Source: Rugosimonospora africana
GTDB lineage: Bacteria > Actinomycetota > Actinomycetes > Mycobacteriales > Micromonosporaceae
Assembly: GCF_016862975.1 (NCBI RefSeq)
Contig: NZ_BONZ01000090.1
Location: 1-64,000 of the forward strand
Reading direction: 5' to 3'
Length of the DNA stretch: 64,000 nucleotides
In this document: positions 1 through 9,282 of the stretch, one piece after another
How the letters are laid out: every line of letters starts with the position of its first letter
Numbering within the stretch: the first letter of the stretch is position 1
Translations under genes and position numbers: made by a program
Notes under the pieces: generated by a model
What the model was told of the DNA's origin: nothing
What the model saw: the letters and a program-made list of their open reading frames with translations, nothing else
The model's database searches: none

Positions 1-123
1 GCCGTCGCTGGGACGGCGGCGGCGTCGACGTCCTGTAGTCCGGTCATCGCGATGGCTCCCTCTTCACATAGCGGCTGGGTCCGGCGCGGTGGGGACGGAA
101 CGATCCGCCCCCAACGCGGGGTC

Positions 124-2808
124 CTACTTGCCCAAGCGCTGGAACTGATCGGCGGTGAGCTTGGTCGACGGCCCGTAGTACGCGGCGTTGAACAGCACCC
201 TTTGCTCGGAGCGGTTCCAGGTGCGGAACCCGATCTCGCTGCCGAACGTCACCACGTAGCCCTTGCCGACCGTCCAGGACAGGCCGTTGACGGCGCCGTT
301 GAGGTACTGGCCGCCGATCAGCCAGCCACTCTGCAACTGGTCACCGCTGTCCGGGTACTTGGCCACCACCTCCACTGGGTACGTGGTGGTGGAGGTCAAC
401 CTGTACGCGTCGTCCGACACGAACCACACCGGGTTGTTCGCGGGCACGCCCCAGGCGGCCGGGTTGTTCGGGTCGAATTCCTGGCTCAGCAGCGATCCCG
501 GGCAGTAGAAGTCCGAGGACGATCCGGTGGGCAGCGTCGAGGTGATGGGTAGGCCGAGAAGCGTCTGGGCGGTGGCGGTCCCGCTGCCGTAGGTGACCAG
601 CGTTCCGCCGCTCGTGACGAAGTCGTGCAGCTGGTTCCAGCCGGTGGTGCCGACGCCGAACGCCCAGGCCCAGTCGGGCGGGTAGTTGGTCGCGCTGAGG
701 CCGTTGACGATGCTGTTGCGACTGACCCCCTCCGGCAGGATGATCGCGTCGTACTTGCCAGCCAGGTCGGCGTAGTCGCTGGCCACGACGACGGAGTAGT
801 TCACGCCGTACTGGTCGAACACCCACATCAGCCAGCCCGAGGGCATGTTGTCCGGCGGTTTGACCAGCCCGATCCTCGTACCCGGCTTCAGTTGGATGCC
901 GGGCACGCTCGGCACGGAGCCGAGGGTCGCGACCGGGATCCCGGTGTCCTTCGATTGGGATGTCAGCAGTTGCCGGACCGCGGAGGACGGCGGGACGAGG
1001 AGGGTGCCGGCCGGGAACGTCCGTCCGCCGTCGGTGAACTGGGCGGCGGCGCGGAACGTGGGGATGTTCTGCTTCTGCAGCGCGGCGACGATCCGGAAGA
1101 CGCCGTAGGACTCCGGGCCGATGGCGTACGCTCCGGTGCTCGGCGGTGTGACCGGCATCGCGACCGCCGGAGGTTTGATCGAACTGAGCAGCTTGGTGTT
1201 GGCCGAGAAGGATGCGGTGATGGTGTCGGCCTCGAAGCCGAGCAGCATCGGCAGCGTCTGCGCGGTGGTGTCGTAGGGCCGCTGCGGCGGGCCGCCGGGG
1301 TACTGCAGTAGTTGCGGGTAGTTCTGCACTTCCAGCAGCGTCTTGGCGAATCCGGCGTAGGGCTGCTGCGTGTAGATGACGTATGAGCCCGCTGGATACT
1401 GCTTGCCGCCCGCGGTGAAGGCGGCCTGGGCCTGGTGAATCTCTACCGCGGCTAGGTGGAAGATTTCCAACGCGTCAAGGACCGCCTGCGGGTCGCGCTG
1501 GCCGGAGGGGATGACGAAGGCGAACGGGCTGGTGCGGGTGACCGCCTTGAGACCGACGCGGTAGGAGTTGTAGAGCCAGTTGTAGGTGTCGTAGGCGACC
1601 GCCTCCAGGCCGGAGTAGAAGGCTTGGGAGACCCAGTCGATGATGTTGCGCAGCGTCCAGGTGTTCGAGTCATAGGGCTCGATGAAGTTGATGTCCACCG
1701 TCTGCTGCCCGAGCAGCTTGGTGCTCACCTGTGGGTAGGCGAGGTTTGCCGCGGCGGCGGCCTCGGTCAGGATGCGCGCCGAGCCGTGGTACACGCAGTA
1801 CTGCCGGGACGGGGACCAGTAGTCGTACTCGGCGCCCCAGCCGTTGCCCTTCATGCCGGCGGCGGTCATGCCTCGCTGCATCGCCAGCCCGACGGTGTCC
1901 GTCTCCTGGACCAGGATTGTGTCAATGTTGGGGTCATACGGCGACAGGTACGGCGGCGTGAACAGGCGGGGAGAGCCGGTGCTGGCGCCGTGCGAGTCCT
2001 GGAAGACCTGGGGCCGGTACTTGTTCAGGATCGAGACGTTGTACTTGCTCTCGATCTGGGTCAGCATGATCCAGTCACGGTTGTCGTCGTGGCCGTTGTA
2101 CTTGTTGTACAGGTCCGGGTAGGTGCGCGAGTACTTGGTGCCAGCGGTGGCGGCGAAGTAGTCGTTGACCAGCACGATGCCGTCCGGGTTCTGGCACGGC
2201 TGAAGGAGGATGACGAGGTTGTCCAGAATCTTCTCGATGTAGTCAGACTGCTCTGTGGCCAGCCGATAGGCCCACTCGATGGCGGCCTGGGAGTTTCCGA
2301 CCTCGGTGGAGTGGATGCCGGCCTGCACGTAGTAGAACGGCTTGCCCTCGGTGGCCAGCTTCTTCGCCTCGGCCTCCGACAGGCCACGCGGGTCGGCCAG
2401 CCTGGTGTTCGTGGCGACGAGCTTGTCGAGGTTGGCCAGGTTCTTCGGCGAGCTGATGGTCAGCAGGACATACGGATAGCCCAGGGTGGTCTTGCCGATC
2501 TCCTCGTACCGGACGCGGTCGCTGCGGGCTCCGATCAGCTGGAAGTACGGCACCATCTTGTCCCACGTGGCCAGGAAGCCGTCGGTCCCGATCGGTGTTC
2601 CGAAGTACTGCGCCGGGGTCGGGATCGATCCCTTCTTCTTCGCCGGTACGGGAGGCTGGCTCTGGTCGGGCTGGGTCGGGGGTACCGGGGGCGTCGCCAG
2701 GGCGGCGCCCGGGTGGATCACCGTGGTCGCGGCTGCCGCGGCACCAGCCGCTGCCGTGGTGCGGAGAAGCGTTCGACGGGACAGTCCTGAATTCTCGCTG
2801 CTGGTCAT
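124..2808 (-). CDS. Tat-exported M14-family zinc carboxypeptidase-like protein
   Basis: An 894-residue predicted secreted metallopeptidase. The start is the ATG at 2808, because the next residues form a twin-arginine signal (SRRTLLRTTAAAG, then an Ala-rich stretch ending near residue 39). The M14 zinc site is visible: HSTE at residues 166-169 (His166, Glu169) and a third His in DSHGAS (273), with NPDG and NRDW typical of carboxypeptidase A relatives. The family catalyses removal of C-terminal residues or cleavage of amide-linked substrates. It is much longer than a classic M14 enzyme (about 300-400 residues); the C-terminal half contains a class-I amidotransferase-like stretch (YDAIILPEGVSRNS). 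No operon partner is evident. Family is fairly sure, substrate unknown. Confidence 0.85.
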   Translation of the reverse strand: MTSSENSGLSRRTLLRTTAAAGAAAAATTVIHPGAALATPPVPPTQPDQSQPPVPAKKKGSIPTPAQYFGTPIGTDGFLATWDKMVPYFQLIGARSDRVRYEEIGKTTLGYPYVLLTISSPKNLANLDKLVATNTRLADPRGLSEAEAKKLATEGKPFYYVQAGIHSTEVGNSQAAIEWAYRLATEQSDYIEKILDNLVILLQPCQNPDGIVLVNDYFAATAGTKYSRTYPDLYNKYNGHDDNRDWIMLTQIESKYNVSILNKYRPQVFQDSHGASTGSPRLFTPPYLSPYDPNIDTILVQETDTVGLAMQRGMTAAGMKGNGWGAEYDYWSPSRQYCVYHGSARILTEAAAAANLAYPQVSTKLLGQQTVDINFIEPYDSNTWTLRNIIDWVSQAFYSGLEAVAYDTYNWLYNSYRVGLKAVTRTSPFAFVIPSGQRDPQAVLDALEIFHLAAVEIHQAQAAFTAGGKQYPAGSYVIYTQQPYAGFAKTLLEVQNYPQLLQYPGGPPQRPYDTTAQTLPMLLGFEADTITASFSANTKLLSSIKPPAVAMPVTPPSTGAYAIGPESYGVFRIVAALQKQNIPTFRAAAQFTDGGRTFPAGTLLVPPSSAVRQLLTSQSKDTGIPVATLGSVPSVPGIQLKPGTRIGLVKPPDNMPSGWLMWVFDQYGVNYSVVVASDYADLAGKYDAIILPEGVSRNSIVNGLSATNYPPDWAWAFGVGTTGWNQLHDFVTSGGTLVTYGSGTATAQTLLGLPITSTLPTGSSSDFYCPGSLLSQEFDPNNPAAWGVPANNPVWFVSDDAYRLTSTTTYPVEVVAKYPDSGDQLQSGWLIGGQYLNGAVNGLSWTVGKGYVVTFGSEIGFRTWNRSEQRVLFNAAYYGPSTKLTADQFQRLGK

Positions 2809-3320
2809 CTGCCGACATCGCCTTTCACGATCCGCCTGAGCGGCGCCGTTGTCGTCGCGGAGATGGGGATGGGTCTCCGCTGTCCTGCGTGTGTCGTTGG
2901 AACGCCGGAAGTGGCGCCGCGCCACGATGAACATCGCGTCGGCGGGGTGCCGCGCACCGCGTTCAGAGGCACGCCGCGTGGTGCGCCCGGCACCGCGTAG
3001 ACGTGAAAACCTTGCGTGCCAAAGTAATCTCGCAGTCGAAGGCACTCAAAGGCAACGGACCGCATTGGATTTAATGTTAAAACTCTGTTGCCGAACCGCT
3101 CGACTGGATGGGTGGTGCGGGCTCGGGCCGGCAGCACCGCTGTCGCCGACCTGTGCGGGCTCGTGCGCACGCCGGCGCGTTAACGGAGTTCGTAACCTGA
3201 CCCGCGCGTCCGGCAACGGCACGCCGCAACCCGCGGTAACGGCACGCGGCCCGGATGACCGGCCGCTACCATAAGCCCCGATATTCCATCGGATGCGTAG
3301 AGATTAGGAGGTGTGGCGAG
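2809..3320. other. Divergent intergenic region
   Basis: About 510 bases between the minus-strand peptidase and the plus-strand glycosidase-like gene. It must hold both promoters. I see no convincing small gene, riboswitch or strong hairpin. The part from 3060 to 3090 is locally AT-richer than its surroundings, as expected for a promoter. Confidence 0.4.
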
Positions 3321-4244
3321 GTGACCGTCACGCTGGATGCCCTGCCGGTTCCCCGGATGCTCGGGCCCGACCTGGTCGTCGCGCCACCCGACGGCGGTTC
3401 CGGCGCGTGGGCCGGGGCGCCCAGCGCGGTGTGCGTGGACGGTCAGTTCTTTCTCGCCTACCGCCTGCGTCGTCCGATCGGCCACGGCCGCGGTTACGCC
3501 AATGTCGTCGCCCGGTCCACTGACGGGGTCGCCTTCCGTGCCGTCGCCGAGGTCGGCAAGGATCGCTTCGGCGCGGCCTCTCTGGAACGGCCGGCTCTGG
3601 TAGTCACGCCGCAGGGCCGGTGGCGACTCTATGTCAGTGTCGCGACGCCGGGTTCCAAACACTGGCGGGTCGATCTGCTGGAGGCCGACGAGCCGGCCGC
3701 CCTCGCGCACGCGCCGGCCCGCACCGTGCTGCCGGGTGACGACCGGTTCGGCGTCAAAGATCCGGTGGTGCGCTACGACGCCGGCCGGTGGCACCTGTGG
3801 GCCTCCGTCCATCCGCTGGAGTCTGACGAGCACGCCGACCGGATGAGCACCTGGTATGCGACCAGTCCGGACGGCGTCGAATGGACCTGGGTGGGCGAGG
3901 TACTGGCCGGACGAGCCGGGCACTGGGACGCGCGCGGCGTGCGGATCAGCACCGTTCTGACCGGTGGCGACCGGCTGGTGGCCGCATACGACGGGCGGGC
4001 CACCGCCGGCGAAAACTGGGAGGAGCGCACCGGCTGGGCATTCGGCAGCCGAGGATTGGACGACCTGTTCTCGCCGCTGGTCGCCGGCTCCGATCAGCCG
4101 CTGACCTCACCCCATCCACCGGGCGGTCTGCGGTACCTGGACGCGCTCCCGTTGGGTGGCGACCGGTACCGGCTGTACTACGAGATGACCCGCGCCGATG
4201 GCGCCCACGAGCTGCGCACCGAGGAGGTCACCGCATCCTGGTAG
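3321..4244 (+). CDS. Five-bladed beta-propeller glycosidase-like protein
   Basis: A 307-residue protein that resembles the GH43/GH32/GH130-type propeller glycosidases: repeated short blades with 'GxWxLY' strands (GRWRLYVSV, GRWHLWASV, DRYRLYYEM) and acidic loop residues (KDPVVRYD, DSDEHAD-like). The GTG at 3321 is chosen because AGGAGG lies nine bases upstream (3306-3311). Homologues of this type are usually annotated only as glycosyl hydrolase or hypothetical. No signal peptide is visible, so it is probably cytoplasmic. It ends 24 bases from the convergent FAD protein gene. Activity is not proven by the sequence. Confidence 0.6.
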   Translation: MTVTLDALPVPRMLGPDLVVAPPDGGSGAWAGAPSAVCVDGQFFLAYRLRRPIGHGRGYANVVARSTDGVAFRAVAEVGKDRFGAASLERPALVVTPQGRWRLYVSVATPGSKHWRVDLLEADEPAALAHAPARTVLPGDDRFGVKDPVVRYDAGRWHLWASVHPLESDEHADRMSTWYATSPDGVEWTWVGEVLAGRAGHWDARGVRISTVLTGGDRLVAAYDGRATAGENWEERTGWAFGSRGLDDLFSPLVAGSDQPLTSPHPPGGLRYLDALPLGGDRYRLYYEMTRADGAHELRTEEVTASW

Positions 4245-4267
4245 CGCGTCAGGGACCGCCCCGCGGC

Positions 4268-5593
4268 TCAGGCTGCGATGCGCGGATGCGGGGCCGCGAC
4301 GCGCAGCAGCCCGCGGGCTTGCGCCCGGATCTCGGGTACGGCGTCCGTCTCCCACCACTGACCGCGCCGCAGCGCCCCGATCACCAGGATCCGGTCGTGG
4401 CCGCGCCCGGCAGCGGACACGAGACGGCCGTCGGCATCGACATCGACGCCCACACCGAGCGGGTCGGGCCGGGCCAGCCCGTCAGCCAGGAGCCGGCGGC
4501 CCAGTGCCGACCGTGCGGCGCTGCCCCGCCCGGTGCAGTTGACGACGGTGCCGACCCGCCAGCGGGTGCCCGACCGAGCCTCGACGAGCAACTGCTCGGC
4601 CTCGGCCGTCACGGTGGACAGGGTCGCGGCCTGTACCCGCAGGGCGCCGTCAGCCAGCATGCCCCGGACCACGACCGCGACCGAGGGTGCCATCCGGTGC
4701 CGGTGAATCTCCCAGTACCGGCAGGCATGGCGCAGGAAACGGCGACGATCCTCCAGGCTGAGCCCGGCCCACAACGCGTTGACGGTTGGACGGGTGCCGT
4801 CGACGATGTCGCGCCAGTCCGCGGCGCGGCGGGCGGTCTGACGGAGTTGGCGGATGACCGCCGCGAGGGAGTCGGCGGTCGGCGGCAGGCCGATCGGCGC
4901 TGTGGTGGGCTCGGCGGTGTGTACCAGCGGCAGCAGTCCGTGCCGGGAGATCGCGTGGATTGGCGCGCGCATGCCCCGGATCTGCAGTGCCAGGGCCACG
5001 TCCACGGCGGTCAGGCCCGTACCCAGCAGCAGGACGGGCCGCTCGAGCGGGATGGCGTCGAGCGCTCCCGGCCGCCACGGATCCGGCACGTAGCCGGGGT
5101 GGCCCGCCGCGGAGTCAGAAAGCTGGTGCGGCTGGCTCGGTGACGTGTGCCCGATCGCGAGCACCACCCGGTCGGCCCGCAGTGCGGTACCCCCGTCGGT
5201 GAGGATCTGAATGCCTGCGCCCAAGCCCAGCCCGGTGACCCGGGCACGCACGTGGGTGAACCGGCCGGGGTTGTCGACCGCCGCGGCGTCCAGCAGGTCA
5301 TGCAGGTAGCGGCCGTAGTCACGGCGGACAGCGAATCCGGCCGCGCGCAGCGGGATTCCCCGCCGGCGCGTCCAGGCCAGGAAGTCGTCCGGATCCTCGG
5401 GATCGCCGCTCATTGTGGCGGCCCTGGAATTGAGCACGTGCGCGGCCACCGGCGTGCGGTAGGCCACCCCCGCGCCGAGAGTCGTGTCGGGTTCCACCAT
5501 CGTCACCCGGCCGGTGCCGTGGCGCAGCAGTTGCACCGCCGCCAGGACCCCGCTACAGCCTCCGCCCACCACCACCGTGCTCGTGCGCCCCAT
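4268..5593 (-). CDS. FAD/NAD(P)-binding oxidoreductase
   Basis: A 441-residue flavoprotein of the FAD-NAD(P)-binding family. The N-terminus has the dinucleotide-binding motif VVVGGGCSGVLAA followed by an acidic strand end (VEPDTTLGAGVAYRT), and a second Rossmann stretch (LLLGTGLTAVDVALAL) in the middle. The ATG at 5593 has GAGGAGG seven bases upstream. It is the last gene of a minus-strand operon of luciferase-like monooxygenases and overlaps the preceding gene by 41 bases, so it is co-translated with them. It may feed electrons to, or act on products of, those enzymes. The substrate cannot be read from sequence. Confidence 0.75.
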   Translation of the reverse strand: MGRTSTVVVGGGCSGVLAAVQLLRHGTGRVTMVEPDTTLGAGVAYRTPVAAHVLNSRAATMSGDPEDPDDFLAWTRRRGIPLRAAGFAVRRDYGRYLHDLLDAAAVDNPGRFTHVRARVTGLGLGAGIQILTDGGTALRADRVVLAIGHTSPSQPHQLSDSAAGHPGYVPDPWRPGALDAIPLERPVLLLGTGLTAVDVALALQIRGMRAPIHAISRHGLLPLVHTAEPTTAPIGLPPTADSLAAVIRQLRQTARRAADWRDIVDGTRPTVNALWAGLSLEDRRRFLRHACRYWEIHRHRMAPSVAVVVRGMLADGALRVQAATLSTVTAEAEQLLVEARSGTRWRVGTVVNCTGRGSAARSALGRRLLADGLARPDPLGVGVDVDADGRLVSAAGRGHDRILVIGALRRGQWWETDAVPEIRAQARGLLRVAAPHPRIAA

Positions 5594-6755
5594 CGCGTGC
5601 CTCCTCATCCGTCGGGGACGGCAGGAACCCCCGCCTCCGCCACTCCTTCGCGATCAGTTCGTAGGAACGGACCCGGTCCGCGTGGTCGTGCGTGATCGTG
5701 GTCAGGATCAGCTCGTCCGCGCCGGCCGCGTCGCGCAACAGCTCCAGCTGGTCGGCGACCTGCGCCGCGGTACCCACAAACTGGGTCTCCACCCGATCGG
5801 CGACCAGCGCCCGGTCGGCATCGGTCCAGGCAAGCGCGCGTGCCTGTGCCGGGGTCGGGAACGCGATGGCGCCCTCTCCGGTGCGGATGCTGCGCACCCA
5901 CGGCCCGTACCCGGCGGCCAGCTCTCGCGCGGCGGTCTCCGTCTCGGCGACCACGACGTCCGCCGAGACGCTCACGTAGGGCCGGTCCAGCTCCGGCGAC
6001 GGCCGGAACGCGGCCCGGTACCCGGCGGTCGCCTCCAGCACGGTCGCCGGGCTCACGTGGTAGTTGGCCGCGAACCGCAATCCGTTGGCGCCGGCCACCT
6101 CGGCGCTCTCCCCGCCGCTGCTGCCCAGGATCCACACCTGGATCCGGCCGCCCTCTCCCGGTACAGCGTGCGCTTGTTCGCCCTCCACCGACCGGTAGGT
6201 ACCGGCGAGCAGGGCCAGCACGTCGGCGACCTGCTCGGCGTAGTTCTGCGGCTGCGACTGCGGCGGCATCAGCAGTCGTCTCTGCATAGCGAAGCGGGGC
6301 GAGTCGAGCAGGTGGCCGAAGGAGAAACGCGGAGGGATCCGCAGTCCGTTCGTCGACCGGCCGTCCACCACAGCTTCGCCGCCGACCAGCGCCGGCTGCC
6401 GGTCCCCCGGTGGTTTCCCGCCGGAGCGCCCCAGCCCGAGGTCGAGCCTGCCCGGGTGCAGCGCGTCGATCAGCCCGAACTCCTCCACGGCGGACAGCGC
6501 CGTGCGGTGGCCCATCTGCAACGCGCCCGAACCGAGCCGGATGCTCGACGTCGCGGCCGCGGTCAGCGCCAGCAGTACCGCCGGTGACGTGCCGGCCACC
6601 CCCGGGTTGAGATGGTGTTCGGCGAACCAGTACCGGGTGTAGCCGAACACCTCGGCCCGCCGGGCGAGGTCGGTACTGTTGCGCAGCGCCGCTGCGGCGG
6701 TGGAGCCCGAGGAGATGGGTACGAGGTCCAGCACGGCCAGCGGCGTGGTCACCAT
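5553..6755 (-). CDS. Luciferase-like monooxygenase, MsnO8 type
   Basis: A 400-residue LLM-class flavin-dependent oxidoreductase. The family binds FMNH2 (or F420) and activates O2 to oxidise small carbon or sulfur compounds. The start (VLDLVPISSG), the RYWFAEHH segment near residue 40 and the SGALQMGHRTALSAVEEFGLIDALHPGRLDLGLGRSGG segment, written here as separate short blocks, are characteristic of the MsnO8 subgroup; the last contains HPGRLDLGLGR. GGAG precedes the ATG. It lies between a second monooxygenase (8-base gap) and the FAD protein (41-base overlap), i.e. within one operon. Confidence 0.85.
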   Translation of the reverse strand: MVTTPLAVLDLVPISSGSTAAAALRNSTDLARRAEVFGYTRYWFAEHHLNPGVAGTSPAVLLALTAAATSSIRLGSGALQMGHRTALSAVEEFGLIDALHPGRLDLGLGRSGGKPPGDRQPALVGGEAVVDGRSTNGLRIPPRFSFGHLLDSPRFAMQRRLLMPPQSQPQNYAEQVADVLALLAGTYRSVEGEQAHAVPGEGGRIQVWILGSSGGESAEVAGANGLRFAANYHVSPATVLEATAGYRAAFRPSPELDRPYVSVSADVVVAETETAARELAAGYGPWVRSIRTGEGAIAFPTPAQARALAWTDADRALVADRVETQFVGTAAQVADQLELLRDAAGADELILTTITHDHADRVRSYELIAKEWRRRGFLPSPTDEEARDGAHEHGGGGRRL

Positions 6756-6763
6756 GATGGCTC

Positions 6764-7895
6764 CTATCTGGCCGGGGCCGGCTGCTCTGGCCGGTCCGGC
6801 TCGGCGCGAGGGGCGCCGGGCGACGACCCAGATCGGTTGGCGACCACGGCCGCCCAGTCCCAGGGCGGATCCGGGATGTCGCGACGCAGCGACGGTGCGA
6901 TGTCGGACTGGAACAGCTCCAGCGACTCGCGGTGCTGGGCGTCGGTGAGACCTCCGGCGTCGGCGTGCAGGTGCAGCACGCTGTGCCCGAACTGGTCGTG
7001 GTAGCGGTGCACCTTGTCGATGATCTGCTGCGGGCTGCCGATCAGTGCGGAGCTGCGCGCGACGAAATCCTCCAGGGTGGGAAACACCGGCGTCACGCCG
7101 AGCCGCCGCTGGAAGGCGAGCTGTCCGGCGAACACCGGCCGGTACGCCTCGATGGCGTCCTGGGAACGGCGCGCGGCGTAGTAGCCGGCGCTACCGGCGC
7201 CGACCGCGATCGCGGCCGGGTCGTGTCCGTAGTCCGTCCACCGCCTGCGGTAGTAGCGGACGAGTTCGGCGTAGGGCTCGATCGGGTTGGTGACGTTGGC
7301 CGAGAACAGCGGGTCGCCGTGGCGGGCCGCGAGGTCGACGGATTCCTTGCTGGTGGCGCTGCCGTGCCAGACCCGGATCGGCTGCTGCAGCGGGCGCGGC
7401 CACACCTCGGCGTCGGCCAGCGGCGGGCGGAAACGCGGCGTGGCCGTGATCCGCTCGCTGCGCCAGATCTCCCGGAAGATCTCGTAGCTCTCCGCGTTGC
7501 GCTGCCACTGGTCCGCCGGTGTGACGTGGAACAGCTCACGCTGGCCGGCCCCGTTGCCCTTGCCGATGATGAGTTCCAGCCGGCCGCCGGAGAGGTGGTC
7601 GAGGGTGGCGTAGTCCTCATAAGCCCGGACCGGATCGAGCAGGCTCAGTGTGGTGACCGCGGTGAACAGCCGGATCCTGTGCGTCAGCGCGGCGATGTGA
7701 CTGAGCACAACGGGCGGCGAGGAGGAGATGAAGGGCCGCTCATGCCGCTCCCCCACGCCGAACCCGTCGAATCCCAGCTCCTCGGCCAGCACCGCGTTAT
7801 CGAGCACCTCCCGGAACCGGTCCGCGGTGGACTTTTGAGCGCCGGTGACCCGGATCGGGTGCGTGCACGATCAGCGTGATGAGCAGAAATCTCAT
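6764..7895 (-). pseudogene. Luciferase-like monooxygenase with a 5' frameshift
   Basis: From 7807 down this encodes a clear LLM flavoprotein (ELGFDGFGVGERHERPF, LDHLSGGRLELIIGKGNG, WHGSATSKESV). The expected N-terminus (MRFLLITLIVHAPDP) lies in another frame and starts at an ATG at 7895 that overlaps the TGA of the preceding gene as ATGA. The two frames join if one G is removed from the GGG at about 7850-7853, giving VTGAQKSTADRFREV directly before the annotated body. So the natural gene is about 376 residues and carries a +1 insertion, either a real lesion or a read error. An internal GTG at 7807 would still give a protein that lacks the first beta-strand. Confidence 0.75.
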
Positions 7896-9268
7896 GACGC
7901 CCCCTGTAGCTCACGCTGCAGCGGCTGCGGCCGGCCGAGCCCGAGGTGCTCGCGCAGCGTGGTCCCCTGGTACTCGGAGCGGAACACGCCGCGCTCCTGC
8001 AGCAGCGGCACCACCGTGTCGGCGAACTCCTCCAGCCCGCCGGGCGTGATGTGCGGTACCAGGATGAAACCGTCGCTGGCGTCGGCCTGGACGAGGTCGT
8101 TGATGGCCGCCGCCACGGTCGCCGGTGAGCCGACGAAGTTCTGCCGGCCGGTGATCTCGATGATCAGTTCGCGGATCGACAACTCGCCGGCGGCGGCTCG
8201 TTCTCGCCACTCCCGCGCGGTGGCCTGCGGGTCGCGGTGCATCCGTACACTGGCCCGGCCCCGGGCGACCGTGTGTTCACCGAGGTCGGGGTCGATGTCA
8301 GGCAGTGGGCCGTCCGGGTCGTAGCCGGACAGGTCCCGGTTCCACACCTGCTCCAGGAACCGGATCGCGGTCTGCCCGCTGACCTGCTGGCGCCGCACCT
8401 CGTGAGCGACTTCCCGCGCCTGCTCGTCGGTGTCGCCGAGCACGAACGTCGCGGCCGGCAGGATCAGCAGATCCTCCGGGCGCCGGCCGTAGCCGGGCAG
8501 GCGCCGCTTGACGTCGGCGTAGAAAGTCCTGCCTTCAGCGAGGGTCCCGTGGCGGCTGAAGATGGCGTCGGCCGATGAGGCGGCGAACTCTCGCCCCTCC
8601 TCGGAGTCGCCGGCCTGGAAGATGACCGGCCTGCCTTGCGGGGCGCGCGGCACGGTGAAGTGCCCGGCGATGTCGAAGTGCGCGTCGCGGTGGCGGAAGG
8701 CACCTGGGTACGGGTCGCGTAGGAAGGCTCCGGATTCCTTGTCCGCCAGGATTTCGTCGCCCCGCCAGGAGTCGAACAGCGTCCACGCCGCCTCCAGGAA
8801 GTTGCGTGCCCGCAGGTACCGCTCGTGCTGCGGCAGGTACCCGCCGCGCCGGAAGTTCTCGCCCGTGAACGCGTCCCAGGAGGTGACCACGTTCCAAGCG
8901 GACCGGCCGGCCGAGAGGTGGTCGAGGCTGGCGAACTGGCGGGCCACCTCGTAGGGCTCGTTGAAGGTGGAGTTGATGGTGCCGGCCAGCCCGAGCCGGT
9001 CAGTGACCGCGGCGAGTGCGGCCAGCACCGTGAACGTGTCCGGCCGTCCGACCACGTCCAGGTCGTAGATGAGCCCGTTCTGCTCCCGCAGCCGCAGTCC
9101 CTCGGCGAGGAACAGGAAATCGAACTTCGCCCGCTCCGCGGTGCGAGCGAAGTGAACGAAGGACGCGAACTCGATGTGGCTGCCGGCGCGGGGATCGCTC
9201 CAGACCGTGGTGTTGTTGACGCCCGGGAAGTGTGCCGCGAGGTGGATCTGCTTCAGCGGTCTGCTCAT
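7892..9268 (-). CDS. NtaA/SnaA/DszA-type FMN-dependent monooxygenase
   Basis: A 458-residue two-component monooxygenase of the nitrilotriacetate/DszA group, which uses FMNH2 supplied by a separate reductase to cleave C-N or C-S bonds. Visible hallmarks: KQIHLAAHFPGVNN at the start, DFLFLAEG, FNEPYEVARQFASLDHLS, AWNVVTSWD and PVIFQAGDSEEGREFA. The ATG at 9268 has AAGGAGAGG just upstream; a GTG at 9286 overlaps the previous stop but lacks its own ribosome site. It sits in the middle of the minus-strand monooxygenase operon. A flavin reductase for it could be the one at 16165. Confidence 0.88.
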   Translation of the reverse strand: MSRPLKQIHLAAHFPGVNNTTVWSDPRAGSHIEFASFVHFARTAERAKFDFLFLAEGLRLREQNGLIYDLDVVGRPDTFTVLAALAAVTDRLGLAGTINSTFNEPYEVARQFASLDHLSAGRSAWNVVTSWDAFTGENFRRGGYLPQHERYLRARNFLEAAWTLFDSWRGDEILADKESGAFLRDPYPGAFRHRDAHFDIAGHFTVPRAPQGRPVIFQAGDSEEGREFAASSADAIFSRHGTLAEGRTFYADVKRRLPGYGRRPEDLLILPAATFVLGDTDEQAREVAHEVRRQQVSGQTAIRFLEQVWNRDLSGYDPDGPLPDIDPDLGEHTVARGRASVRMHRDPQATAREWRERAAAGELSIRELIIEITGRQNFVGSPATVAAAINDLVQADASDGFILVPHITPGGLEEFADTVVPLLQERGVFRSEYQGTTLREHLGLGRPQPLQRELQGAS

Positions 9269-9282
9269 CTCATGCCTCTCCT

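Noticed and set aside
1456-2790. Long plus-strand open frame (444 codons) inside the M14 peptidase region
   Set aside because: It is antisense to a gene with a signal peptide and catalytic motifs, has an Arg/Val-rich composition typical of GC-rich shadow frames, and shows no domain.
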